This document shows positions 53,741-62,465 of a DNA stretch of 64,000 nt, piece by piece. Each line of letters opens with the position of its first letter. Position 1 is the first letter of the stretch. The notes under the pieces were generated by a model. The model did not search any database. It was given only the letters and a program-made list of their open reading frames with translations, and was not told the DNA's origin. Position numbers and translations under genes: made by a program. The DNA comes from JABLTI01 sp035528035 (GTDB lineage: Archaea; Asgardarchaeota; Heimdallarchaeia; JABLTI01): positions 186,001-250,000 of the forward strand of contig DATKZI010000026.1 of NCBI GenBank assembly GCA_035528035.1, given 5' to 3'.

Positions 53741-54856
53741 TTGAGCATTAAAAAATTAGATTCTCTTGCGCTTCTATTAGTCTTTTCTTTATGTTTATTC
53801 AATATTCAATTCACTGAATCTTTAGCAACGACTGGTGATGATATTCAATTTACAAAATTGTGTGAAATTTCTACAGGAGGAAGAACAGATTATATTGAAA
53901 TTGTTGACAATTATTGTTTCGTTTTTGATTTCGAAAAAGGATTGATGAGTTATGATATAGAAAATCCCGAAGAACCAATCTTACTTGATACATTGGCTTT
54001 TAGTAATACTGTTGATCCCATAGTCAAAGGTGGTCATGATTTCATTATTACAGAAGATATTGCCATTGTTGATTTCATGCATGCTGGGATCAAATTTGTT
54101 AATATTTCTAATCCCTCTGAGCTTACAGTAATTGGCGGTTATTACAGTGGATCAAATGAATATTACAGGATAGATTGTTGGGAAAACAGGATTTATTGTG
54201 CAAAAGCTGAGGGTGGGCTTGAAGTGTTTGAATTTTTTGACAATTATACTATAAATAGTATTGGCAGTTATTCAATTGGACATATAATGTCTCATATCGA
54301 ATGCCTCCAAGAGGATATGGTCTATATTGCAGACTATGATCGAAGTGGAGATCTTCTCTTAAATGTTAGCAATCCTCAAAATATTACTGAATTACAGGTA
54401 TTTGATTGGATGGCTGGTAATATTTTATTTCAAGATAATCTAATGTATGCTCTAATAATAAGACCAGATAATGAAGGATTACGAATTTATAATAATAGCA
54501 ACCCTCTAAATCCAGTACTATTAGGAGAAGTAAAAGGATTTGAAGCTTCTTCACCATTACTTGAGAATAACTATCTCTATTTAGCAGGAACAAGGGGTTT
54601 ACAAATTATAGATGTAGAAGATACATCAAATCCCCGGGAAATTGCACAATATTATGAAGGAGGAATAGCCTATTTGAATTTAGCTAAAAAAGGTAATATT
54701 ATTGGATTGGTAGATTATGAAGATACTTGGTATTTAATTCAAATAGAAGATCTGGAACCTTCTGGGAATGCAAGCATCCTTGGATTAAGTTTTTCATTCC
54801 TTTTTGTGAATTTAATTATGGGAACTTTGTTAAAAATTTATAAAAAAAAGGAGTAA
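53741..54856 (+). CDS. LVIVD-like beta-propeller surface protein
   Basis: The 371-residue protein has a signal peptide (LALLLVFSLCLFNIQFTESL). Diverged LVIVD-type blades follow (IKFVNISNPSELTVIGGYYS, GLQIIDVEDTSNPREIAQYY), and then a C-terminal transmembrane helix with KIYKKKE. It is the only surface gene of this region on the plus strand, and more diverged than the other LVIVD genes. TTG start with AAGGAG about ten bases upstream. Confidence 0.8.
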   Translation: MSIKKLDSLALLLVFSLCLFNIQFTESLATTGDDIQFTKLCEISTGGRTDYIEIVDNYCFVFDFEKGLMSYDIENPEEPILLDTLAFSNTVDPIVKGGHDFIITEDIAIVDFMHAGIKFVNISNPSELTVIGGYYSGSNEYYRIDCWENRIYCAKAEGGLEVFEFFDNYTINSIGSYSIGHIMSHIECLQEDMVYIADYDRSGDLLLNVSNPQNITELQVFDWMAGNILFQDNLMYALIIRPDNEGLRIYNNSNPLNPVLLGEVKGFEASSPLLENNYLYLAGTRGLQIIDVEDTSNPREIAQYYEGGIAYLNLAKKGNIIGLVDYEDTWYLIQIEDLEPSGNASILGLSFSFLFVNLIMGTLLKIYKKKE

Positions 54857-55011
54857 AGAAATTATAGCAAATTTAACATTATTACAAATTTTTTTTATTT
54901 AAATTTTCTATTCTTTCATTCTACGCCTGAAAAAATCACAAGGATTTTTTTTGAAAAAAGATTTAAAAAAATAATAGCTGTAACGCTATTAAAAGCTATA
55001 AAGAAAAAAAT

Positions 55012-56598
55012 TCACTTCTTCCTTTTTCGCATTATAAATACTAGAATGGGTAATATCAAAACAAATCCTAAGAAATCAGAAGCAGAAACTCTTTGTTGTG
55101 GTATATTGAATTTAGTAATAAAAACATCGCCTAATCCACTATAAACATCATCAAATGCATCTATTATGGGAAAATTGTTTGACCAAGTTGAACCTGATAC
55201 ATAACAATTGTTTTCATTATTAATAGCAATCCCATATCCTGCATCACTAGAATTTCCTCCAAGAAATGTACTCCAAAGAATAGAGCCGCTGGACGAGAAT
55301 TTTGTTATATAAGAGTCATATCCACCGTTACAAGTGTTATCATATGCATTTAACATTGGAAAATCAAATGAAAATGTATATCCTATAATATAACAGCTAT
55401 CATCATTAGCAACAACAATACCAATACCATATTCCTCCTCATTTCCTCCTAAGTAGGTACTCCAGAGGAGAGAACCACTCGTCGAGAGTTTTAGAACAAA
55501 CGCTTCACCTAAACCACCATAGGTACTATTAAAAGCATTCAGAGTAGGGAAATTATTTGATCCTGTACATCCTGTCACAAAACAATTGTTATCAGAATCT
55601 AATGCAATTCCACTTCCATATTCATTTCCATTTCCTCCAAGATAAGTACTCCAAAGAAGCTCACCATCAGAGGAAAATTTTGAAATAGTAACATCCGTCT
55701 GACCATTTAATGTATTATCATAGGCATCCTTTGTGGGGAAATTAACAGATCTTGTACCACCTGTTACTAAGCAGCTATTATCATTAGCAACAGCAATCTC
55801 ATAACCATAATCGTTTTCATTTCCTCCTAAGAAAGTGCTCCAGAGAAGAGAACCACTTGGAGAGAATTTAGTAACAAAAGCATCATAATTGCCACTAAAT
55901 GTGCTATTATAAGCGTTCAAAATTGGAAAATCACTTGAATTTGTCGATCCAACTACATAACAACTGTCATCAGTTCCTAAAGCTATTCCTCTACATAAAT
56001 CTCCATTACAACCGCCAAGATAGGTACTCCAGAGGAGATAACCACTAGAAGAGAATTTCGTTACAAAACCATCTCCATTGCCACTTAAATTATCATTAAT
56101 AGCTTCCTTTATAGGGAAATCACTTGAGTCAGTCCATCCTGTTACATAACAACATCCATCATTGGCAACAGCAATACTATGAGCCACTTCATCTTTATTA
56201 CCACCTAAGAAAGTACTCCAAAGTAATAAACCATCAGCAGAGAATTTAGTAATAAAGACATCCCCAAAATACGAATCACTAGCACCATTGTAGGTAATAT
56301 CATAAGCATTCAAAACGGGGAAATTTGCTGAACAAGTGGAACCAGTTACAAAGTAACTTCCATCTTGTCCAAGGGCAATATCAAATCCTCTATCAGTATC
56401 ATTCCCTCCAAGATAAGTACTAAAACTTACGCTAGGAGAATCTTTATTCAATCGGAAAGAATAACTAGTATTAACCTCTTGGCCACATGATAGGACTATA
56501 TAATAAGGCAAACAAACCAACGATATAAGTAAAAGGAACATTGTGGTTCTTTTAAAAATTGTTTTATGTAGAAATGTACACAAATAATCATCCCTCAA
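55012..56598 (-). CDS. Seven-bladed SBBP beta-propeller surface protein
   Basis: This 528-residue paralogue of the 44.85- and 49.73-kb genes has a signal segment (TTMFLLLISLVCLPYYIVLS), seven SBBP blades (LLWSTFLGGNENDYGYEIAV and similar) and a C-terminal anchor (FVLILPILVFIMRKRKK). Several blades carry extra Cys residues (LGGCNGDLCRG). It probably binds extracellular ligands together with the neighbouring propellers. Confidence 0.87.
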   Translation of the reverse strand: MRDDYLCTFLHKTIFKRTTMFLLLISLVCLPYYIVLSCGQEVNTSYSFRLNKDSPSVSFSTYLGGNDTDRGFDIALGQDGSYFVTGSTCSANFPVLNAYDITYNGASDSYFGDVFITKFSADGLLLWSTFLGGNKDEVAHSIAVANDGCCYVTGWTDSSDFPIKEAINDNLSGNGDGFVTKFSSSGYLLWSTYLGGCNGDLCRGIALGTDDSCYVVGSTNSSDFPILNAYNSTFSGNYDAFVTKFSPSGSLLWSTFLGGNENDYGYEIAVANDNSCLVTGGTRSVNFPTKDAYDNTLNGQTDVTISKFSSDGELLWSTYLGGNGNEYGSGIALDSDNNCFVTGCTGSNNFPTLNAFNSTYGGLGEAFVLKLSTSGSLLWSTYLGGNEEEYGIGIVVANDDSCYIIGYTFSFDFPMLNAYDNTCNGGYDSYITKFSSSGSILWSTFLGGNSSDAGYGIAINNENNCYVSGSTWSNNFPIIDAFDDVYSGLGDVFITKFNIPQQRVSASDFLGFVLILPILVFIMRKRKK

Positions 56599-56711
56599 AT
56601 AATTAGTGTTCTAAAAGAGTAAAAAGGTTATGGAAAAAAATCTCTAATTACTAAAATATATAAAATATCTAACAAAAAGTAAAAATTGAAAAACAAAAAA
56701 ATAATTGAAGG

Positions 56712-56731
56712 GTAGCGCTTTTAGACGCTAC
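56712..56731 (-). terminator. GTAGCG-family terminator hairpin
   Basis: GTAGCG-CTTTTAGA-CGCTAC is a 6-bp stem with an 8-base loop after the LVIVD gene. On the minus strand it is followed by CCTTCAATTATTTTTTTG. The bases from the hairpin to the stop codon match the region after the 38.9-kb LVIVD gene. Confidence 0.65.
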
Positions 56732-56751
56732 AAAAAAACAATAGTGATGAA

Positions 56752-58017
56752 CTAGCTACTACTGATTTTCTTTCTTTTATAAAGTATAACGATTGTTATA
56801 ATAATTACTACTCCTAGCGAGGGGACAAGTATCATCGCAATAATTTGTCCTGGAGGTCTCCCAGTGGTGTCCAAGAATGTCATATTTAAAATCATAATTC
56901 CCAAGAGAACATCTTGAAGGAATAGATAGGTATCATGAACATAAACACCATAAAGCAAATAAGCACCTGAGTATTGACCAATTAAGGTTGGATTTGCCGA
57001 TTCAGAAAAATCGAGCATATATAAGCTTGTAGCTCCACCAGATTCAAAGACATATTGCTCTTTTACAAAGGTACCGCTTACAATTTCTTCGTTTCCGTGT
57101 TCACCAATAGGTTGTTCTGTATTGCCATAGAAATGACTGACCAAATGTGGATGCGAGGTGTTTGTTATATCTAGGATAAAAAGTCCATGTTCTTCCGTAC
57201 CCAGATAGGCATAAGAACTATTTACTGTTATGCTTAAGCCAAACATTTCGGGATATTCTGAGTTTTCATAATACCCTATTTTAACCGGATTCATTGGATC
57301 ACTTACATCAATAACCACTAAGGCACTATCAGTTCTATTACTGTTTGCAATAAAAATGATCGATCCCTTTTGTACGATATCCCGGGTATCAATATTTGTC
57401 TTGTACGAGCTAATTTCAAATGGGTTTGTTGGATCTGTTATGTTCACAATAACCAAGCCATTATTTTCTGCAGCTAAATACGCATAGTTTCCTTGAAGCA
57501 CTATTTTTCGTACGGGATTAGTAGTGTTACATTGTCCTACTTTAGTAATATTCGCAAGATCACTTATATTGATGATCTCTAATCCACTAGAAGTGCCAAG
57601 AAACAAATAATCGTCTCCTAATGCTAAGGTATTCATTCTACCAGTCTCTACAGGATATTCTGCTACAAAAGTCGGATTGCTAATATTACTAACATCAATA
57701 ATTGTGGGACTGTAGCCTATAATACTAAAGATATAATTGTCTCGCATAGCAAAGCCTAACCCACGAGTTGTCTTATTAGAAGGGTACCGAGCTAAGGGGG
57801 TAAATTCTACTGTAGGGGTTGAGGTACCATTTTGATTTGCTTCAACATTTAGTCCTTCTTTATTTGCAATCGGAAGATAACAAGTTACTAAAAAAATATT
57901 TGAGAACCAAAGCAAGCAACAGAAAAATAAAACGCTAAAGATTTTACTTTCGCTATTAATTTTTCCACTTTTTAAAAAGCTTGGTTTTCTTGACTGGTTC
58001 TTTCTTTTATTCATCAT
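56752..58017 (-). CDS. LVIVD-repeat beta-propeller surface protein, chimeric copy
   Basis: The 421-residue protein has the same layout as the other LVIVD genes. Its body matches the 40.39-kb gene closely (GLVIVNITDPTNPFEISSYK, IGEHGNEEIVSGTFVKEQYV). Its last 35 residues (GRPPGQIIAMILVPSLGVVI, then LYKRKKISSS) and the sequence after the stop match the 38.9-kb gene instead. The switch lies near 56.86-56.88 kb. It is followed 27 bases upstream by the intact Ig-like gene on the same strand, probably one transcript. Confidence 0.87.
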   Translation of the reverse strand: MMNKRKNQSRKPSFLKSGKINSESKIFSVLFFCCLLWFSNIFLVTCYLPIANKEGLNVEANQNGTSTPTVEFTPLARYPSNKTTRGLGFAMRDNYIFSIIGYSPTIIDVSNISNPTFVAEYPVETGRMNTLALGDDYLFLGTSSGLEIINISDLANITKVGQCNTTNPVRKIVLQGNYAYLAAENNGLVIVNITDPTNPFEISSYKTNIDTRDIVQKGSIIFIANSNRTDSALVVIDVSDPMNPVKIGYYENSEYPEMFGLSITVNSSYAYLGTEEHGLFILDITNTSHPHLVSHFYGNTEQPIGEHGNEEIVSGTFVKEQYVFESGGATSLYMLDFSESANPTLIGQYSGAYLLYGVYVHDTYLFLQDVLLGIMILNMTFLDTTGRPPGQIIAMILVPSLGVVIIITIVILYKRKKISSS

Positions 58018-58044
58018 ATTACTTTCATCCTTTATCTCAGTCTT

Positions 58045-59274
58045 CTATGAAACAAGTTTGAATTCTACTTTAACCCATTCACTGAAAAATGTATCAACAG
58101 TAGTTGTTCTATCATCTACATATTCAATGTTACATCTAAATTTTATCCCTATCGTTTGACCAATAAGATTAATATCATTATCAAAACGATAGAACACTGA
58201 ATGTCGGCTTATTGCATCATATGCATAATTTAGTTTACCATCAGGATATAAAGTATTTTGACCATTTGGTTCTAAGCTTCTATAATTAATATCAACTGAA
58301 GTAGCTCCAACATATCCAGTATCAAATGGATTAGTATTTCCTTCTCTGAGTTCACCAATTACATGATTTTGGATTTTACTAACTACAAAACCACCAATTG
58401 TTCCTAGACCTAAAAATCCAGTTAATGTGCTAATTGCTCCTGAAAGTAGGTCAATTCCTAAATCAGTTGCAGCAACTTTATCTGGTGTTTGAAAATTAGG
58501 CCAAAACGATCGGTCATCAGGATGGTCATCCACAATTATTCCTATGGAATTATCTGCCAAACCTGTGTTGCTTTCATCCATTTCAAAATTAAGCTCAATT
58601 AGGGTGCCCTTAGGAGCATAGAATGGTCTTTCAACTAAATCGTAATCTAAACGATAGTTATCTTTGCAATAATACATTGTTACAACATCAAGAGAGCAAC
58701 CTAGAGTATCACCGATATAGTCAAATAAAATTGAATCAGCTGTTATTTGCATGACGATAACAAATCGATCAGTTTCAATTATTGTATAAGCAAGTGGTGC
58801 TGCAAAATCATGTTCATATCCATCGTCCATATATGCACTTGGATGTAAATAGTTCTGGGTTTCTACCTTGTATCCAATAGTGTATGACTGTATTCTAGTA
58901 CGTTCATTACCAGCATTATCTTTAGCAATTACCTTAACAGTATGGATGGATTTATCGTCATAAATACTTGTATCCCAAGAATAATCGCAATAATTACTAT
59001 TAACAGTTTTTTTCCAAACATTATCTATGTAGAGTTTTATAGAACTCACTCCTGAATCAAAATCAATTGCTACAACTTCTACAGCTACTTTATGACTAAC
59101 AATATCTTCAGATGGTGTTAATACAATATAAGGGGCAATTGTATCATCATCCCCACCACCATTACTTGGATCACCTGGATCCAAGTCAAAAGCATTAACA
59201 AATCCTGTTACTGATAGAGTTATCAGTAAGAAGGCAAAGAGATAGTTTAAAAATATTTTTTTCAAAAAGGTCAT
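58045..59274 (-). CDS. Secreted Ig-like surface protein (intact copy)
   Basis: This exported protein of about 409 residues has a signal peptide (FLNYLFAFLLITLSVTGFVN). A bacterial-Ig-like domain follows (IVLTPSEDIVSHKVAVEVVA, then IDNVWKKTVNSNYCDYSWDT), and then an unrecognised beta-rich domain ending in DWVKVEF-type residues (EWVKVEFKLVS). ATG 59274 has GAGGT about ten bases upstream; the longer frame from 59355 adds a charged stretch before the signal and is unlikely. Fragments of its 3' end occur at 40.24 and 41.67 kb. Confidence 0.8.
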   Translation of the reverse strand: MTFLKKIFLNYLFAFLLITLSVTGFVNAFDLDPGDPSNGGGDDDTIAPYIVLTPSEDIVSHKVAVEVVAIDFDSGVSSIKLYIDNVWKKTVNSNYCDYSWDTSIYDDKSIHTVKVIAKDNAGNERTRIQSYTIGYKVETQNYLHPSAYMDDGYEHDFAAPLAYTIIETDRFVIVMQITADSILFDYIGDTLGCSLDVVTMYYCKDNYRLDYDLVERPFYAPKGTLIELNFEMDESNTGLADNSIGIIVDDHPDDRSFWPNFQTPDKVAATDLGIDLLSGAISTLTGFLGLGTIGGFVVSKIQNHVIGELREGNTNPFDTGYVGATSVDINYRSLEPNGQNTLYPDGKLNYAYDAISRHSVFYRFDNDINLIGQTIGIKFRCNIEYVDDRTTTVDTFFSEWVKVEFKLVS

Positions 59275-59525
59275 AATAATTTCTACCTCATTTCCAATTT
59301 CGAAAAGGACGTCTCTCTCAAATGTTCTCTCTCGAAAGATAATCCTATTTTTCAAATAGACGTTCTGCGCGGAGGTATAAAAAGCTTGCTTGTATGCATA
59401 TGAACTGAGTAAATAGTGCTTCTCTTAGCGATAAAAAGAATTAGTAAAGGAATTGATACTCACTGGAAGTTGTTCAATTTGGATGGATGGACATCCTATC
59501 GGAAAAAACTAAAAATAAGTAAAAG

Positions 59526-59545
59526 GTAGCGCTTTCACACGCTAC
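59526..59545 (-). terminator. GTAGCG-family terminator hairpin after ESCRT-III
   Basis: GTAGCG-CTTTCACA-CGCTAC forms a 6-bp stem with an 8-base loop, 15 bases after the ESCRT-III stop on the minus strand. CCTTTTACTTATTTTTAG follows. Confidence 0.7.
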
Positions 59546-59559
59546 AACAAAAATAACTT

Positions 59560-60234
59560 TTACGCTCCACTTCGTTCGCGTTCGATCTTCTTGCGGAGCT
59601 CGGTAATTTCGTCACCAATTTCATCCTGTTCTTCCTTGACAGGAGTAGTCTTAGTTGTCTTGGTGGTGACACCGACATCGGGAAGCTCGTCAACTTGACC
59701 GAGGGAGAGTTCCATCTCGAGTTCTTTCATTTCTTGGTCAATAGCATCTTCCATATCAATATCAAGCTCGGTCTCAGAGAAAGAAGTATCAGCTAAGGCT
59801 TCAGAGGCAAAGGAGACCTTCTCCATAGAGGATTGCATCTCAAACATAGCACGCTCAGTGTCAGCAGGAGTGACATCCTTAAGAGTAACATCAATGACAC
59901 CAACACCTTCTTGAATGGCCTTGGTGGTCTCAGCAACATCCTTGGCTTCAGAGATAGCCTCGATCATACCTTGGAGGTTGAGGATCTTATTTTGAGTTTC
60001 ATTTAATTTCTTCATATAGAGCTGACGACGCATAAGAGCCTGCTTGGCACCAGCCTTATTACCGCCTTGCATCATATCCTTGGCAAGGTCTTTCTGTTCA
60101 TCAGCCTGTTGGGTGAGACGTCGAGACTGAAGAGTATACTTGTTAATGACTCGACGAATTTTGGCGATACTCTCAGTATCCTTCGGTTGCTCTTTTCCAA
60201 ATAACCAATTCTTAATTTTCGGCGTTTGTATCAC
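59560..60234 (-). CDS. ESCRT-III (Snf7/CHMP family) membrane-remodelling protein
   Basis: This 224-residue protein has the Snf7 layout. The N-terminal basic helices contain IRRVINKYTLQSRRLTQQAD, AGAKQALMRRQLYMKKLNET and LNLQGMIEAISEAKDVAETT. An acidic autoinhibitory part follows (DMEDAIDQEMKELEMELSLG), then a linker and a C-terminal helix (ITELRKKIERERSGA) that may act as a MIM for Vps4. It polymerises on membranes for scission. No Vps4 or ESCRT-I/II gene lies in the window. It starts with GTG. Third-position G/C is clearly higher than in all neighbours (GAGCTC, CGCAAG, GAG runs), which suggests strong expression. Its 3' end is copied twice near the VapBC-2 module. Confidence 0.93.
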   Translation of the reverse strand: MIQTPKIKNWLFGKEQPKDTESIAKIRRVINKYTLQSRRLTQQADEQKDLAKDMMQGGNKAGAKQALMRRQLYMKKLNETQNKILNLQGMIEAISEAKDVAETTKAIQEGVGVIDVTLKDVTPADTERAMFEMQSSMEKVSFASEALADTSFSETELDIDMEDAIDQEMKELEMELSLGQVDELPDVGVTTKTTKTTPVKEEQDEIGDEITELRKKIERERSGA

Positions 60235-60497
60235 CTTTTATTTATTCTTTCAAACAATTATCTATTATTGTAAATTTTTGTTTTTCCACCAACAAACCAA
60301 TTTTTTCCTTGAGTCAATCGAGCTCACGAATTGGTACTATTTAGTGGGGATTAGATGCTTCTCAGCACCTTTAGCAGAAATAAAGGCTTCCTTTTTTCTT
60401 GCCGATTCTGAGAATTCTTTATTGAATTATTTGTTGTCTTATATTTTTAATGTTCCCATATGTGTTTTTAACGAAATATCGTTTAATTGCCATTAAC

Positions 60498-61451
60498 TCA
60501 TTCTTCTTCAGTAATATTGAGTTCTTCGTTTTTAGTTGTTACTATTGAGATATTTTTATCAGTGATTTTTAATTTTTTGTTATAATAATCATTGATCGCT
60601 AAATTAGCCATCATAAGTAGGTGTATTCTTAGTGAGCTTTTTTGATAGCTTAAAGATTCTACTATGCGAGATAAAACGTCGGATTGATATATAAAGCTAT
60701 ATAATTTATAAGCTGAGTCACTTCTGTTTTCTATTTCATTAGCTAACTCTTGGAAATTAATCTCTCCGTTTTCCTTATCATATCTAGTGAATGTCTTTAC
60801 AGCTTTTTTCCTCGTTATATAAGCTGCTAGAGCATCATATCGTTTGATGAGTGGCACATATTGGTTTTTAGTAGCATTTCTAGTATGATGGTTTAGGCAA
60901 GCTTCTCTTATTTCTTCATCTGCTATAGTTACTTGTTTATAGATTTTACTTTGATGTTTTTCTGTATGTACAAAATCATGCAGTAACAAAGCAATAAGCA
61001 ACCTTTGTAATGGAATTGGATAATTAATTCCTAGACCTTTGCGGATAGTAAATTTCTTTTTTGGAAGAAATGGTTTTGTTTGATAATCCGCTATTGAACA
61101 TTCAATCCAATATACCCGACCGTAGCCTTCACTTGTATATTGTCCTAAAAAACGTTTTTGAATCAATTTTTCTATTCTTTTTCTAAGCACTTTTTCTGAG
61201 CTATTAACAGAAGTAATTTTCAAGTACCCTCGATAGGCATTTAATACGTTTAAGTTTTCATCCTGTCCTTTAATTATTTTACCAAGAGCAAGAAACTTTG
61301 GCTTTTTATCGCCTTCTAAATCCCCTACTATTTTTATCCAACACTTTTTCTTTATCATAAAAGGCACTTTAGTAATAATTGGTGTTTCTAATCTTCCAGT
61401 TAACGTGATGATCTTCCTTGTTAGTGGTAATTGTTCCATGCTGCTAAACAT
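60498..61451 (-). CDS. RAMP-like domain fused to an HD-type domain
   Basis: Residues 1 to about 125 end in a glycine-rich loop, FLGQYTSEGYGRVYW (101-115), typical of RAMP (Cas5/6/7-fold) proteins. Residues about 140-260 hold an HD-like site: LLLHDFVHTEKH (His158-Asp159, His162, His166), NHH (188-189) and RYDALAAYITRK with Asp206. The last part resembles the end of the Cas10/Cas3-type HD domain. The two overlap-coupled genes look like a reduced CRISPR-type effector, but no Cas10, Cas1 or array is here. The start overlaps the end of the upstream Cas7-like gene by 31 bases. An HD fused to a RAMP domain is unusual. Confidence is moderate. Confidence 0.6.
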   Translation of the reverse strand: MFSSMEQLPLTRKIITLTGRLETPIITKVPFMIKKKCWIKIVGDLEGDKKPKFLALGKIIKGQDENLNVLNAYRGYLKITSVNSSEKVLRKRIEKLIQKRFLGQYTSEGYGRVYWIECSIADYQTKPFLPKKKFTIRKGLGINYPIPLQRLLIALLLHDFVHTEKHQSKIYKQVTIADEEIREACLNHHTRNATKNQYVPLIKRYDALAAYITRKKAVKTFTRYDKENGEINFQELANEIENRSDSAYKLYSFIYQSDVLSRIVESLSYQKSSLRIHLLMMANLAINDYYNKKLKITDKNISIVTTKNEELNITEEE

Positions 61452-62356
61452 TCCTCTAGTTGGTTGTTAAGATTAACTGTTTGTTCTTCCTCTATGATTG
61501 CTATTCGACCATTAGATTCTGGTCCTAGTTTTCTCTCAAAAGCAACCTGCTCATAGGTGATTTCCTTTATTTCCACCCTACCATAACCAGAATTACTCCC
61601 ATTACCTAAATGGGTTATTCCAAGAATACCTTTAGTCAATAGTCCGAGTAACCAATCAGGTATCTCCTTGGCGAATTCCACATAGAATTTAAATACCCCA
61701 CTAAAATATTGCTCCGAAAAATCCTGTAAAGTCTTCTTATCCCTTCTCGAAGCATGTCGCATTTCTGTTGAAACATAGACAAAGGAGAGCCCTTTTTGTT
61801 CGCTTATCTTCTCAAGTGATTTATCTGTTTGGACAATTACATCACTCCAAATTCTTATCTTTGATTCTTCGCCCATTATACCAAATAATTGTCTTATTGG
61901 ACAAGGGTTAGTATCGCAAGAACCCATCAAATGTTCATTTTCCAATAAGGTTGGTTCTTTTGATCCTTGAAATTCTTTCTTAAGAGTTGGTGAACAATAG
62001 TCAATATTCCTTTCGTGTAAGATAGACATAATTTTATGCCTAATTGCTCCACGGATTCCTTTCACCACTCGCGTAATACCAAGCTCCTCTTTAAGAAGTG
62101 TGACTTGTAATTTTGCATCAGCTTTTCTTCCTTTTGCTTTCTCTTGCAATTCTTGTAGGTCATCAAGGATAGTTTCTTTATTTTGTTCAATGAACTCATC
62201 CAATTCCGATGCTTTAATAATTGCTTTTCCTTGATATTGGTAAGGAATCTCTCCCCCTCGCATCAAAAAGGAGCTTGTTCCACTACTCCCGTTCAAGGTC
62301 TTCGTAAACCATGCTTGCATCTTTACTGTTAGACGATTAAAATTTTGAGTTACCAT
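61421..62356 (-). CDS. Cas7-like RAMP-superfamily protein
   Basis: The 311-residue protein has the RAMP hallmarks: GITRVVKGIRGAIRHKIMSI (about residues 93-112), a CxxxxC motif and LFG (SCDTNPCPIRQLFGIMGEES, 146-165), and the glycine-rich loop THLGNGSNSGYGRVEI (248-263). These match Csm3/Cmr4/Csf2-type backbone proteins that bind crRNA. It starts with ATG after AAGGAAG and is the first gene of a two-gene operon, divergent from an AbrB-type regulator. The subtype cannot be fixed by eye. Confidence 0.75.
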   Translation of the reverse strand: MVTQNFNRLTVKMQAWFTKTLNGSSGTSSFLMRGGEIPYQYQGKAIIKASELDEFIEQNKETILDDLQELQEKAKGRKADAKLQVTLLKEELGITRVVKGIRGAIRHKIMSILHERNIDYCSPTLKKEFQGSKEPTLLENEHLMGSCDTNPCPIRQLFGIMGEESKIRIWSDVIVQTDKSLEKISEQKGLSFVYVSTEMRHASRRDKKTLQDFSEQYFSGVFKFYVEFAKEIPDWLLGLLTKGILGITHLGNGSNSGYGRVEIKEITYEQVAFERKLGPESNGRIAIIEEEQTVNLNNQLEECLAAWNNYH

Positions 62357-62368
62357 ATTAACACTTCC

Positions 62369-62456
62369 TTACGGATTCCGTAATTAATTATTAATTAACA
62401 AACTAAACTTATAAATATTACGGATTCCTTAATTTATTCGTAATTTACATTTACGA
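62369..62456. promoter_or_regulatory. Palindromic operators between the RAMP operon and the AbrB gene
   Basis: TTACGGA-T-TCCGTAA (62369-62383) is a perfect palindrome next to the RAMP-operon start. TTACGGA-T-TCCTTAA (62418-62432) is a one-mismatch copy next to TTATAAAT (62409-62416), the likely TATA box of the AbrB gene. A third dyad, TCGTAA-N7-TTACGA, lies at 62438-62456. Confidence 0.7.
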
Positions 62457-62465
62457 GGTTTTCAT

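Noticed and set aside
52428..59545. GTAGCG hairpins considered as CRISPR repeats or transposon ends
   Set aside because: They are kilobases apart, sit after gene ends and lack target-site duplications or a transposase.
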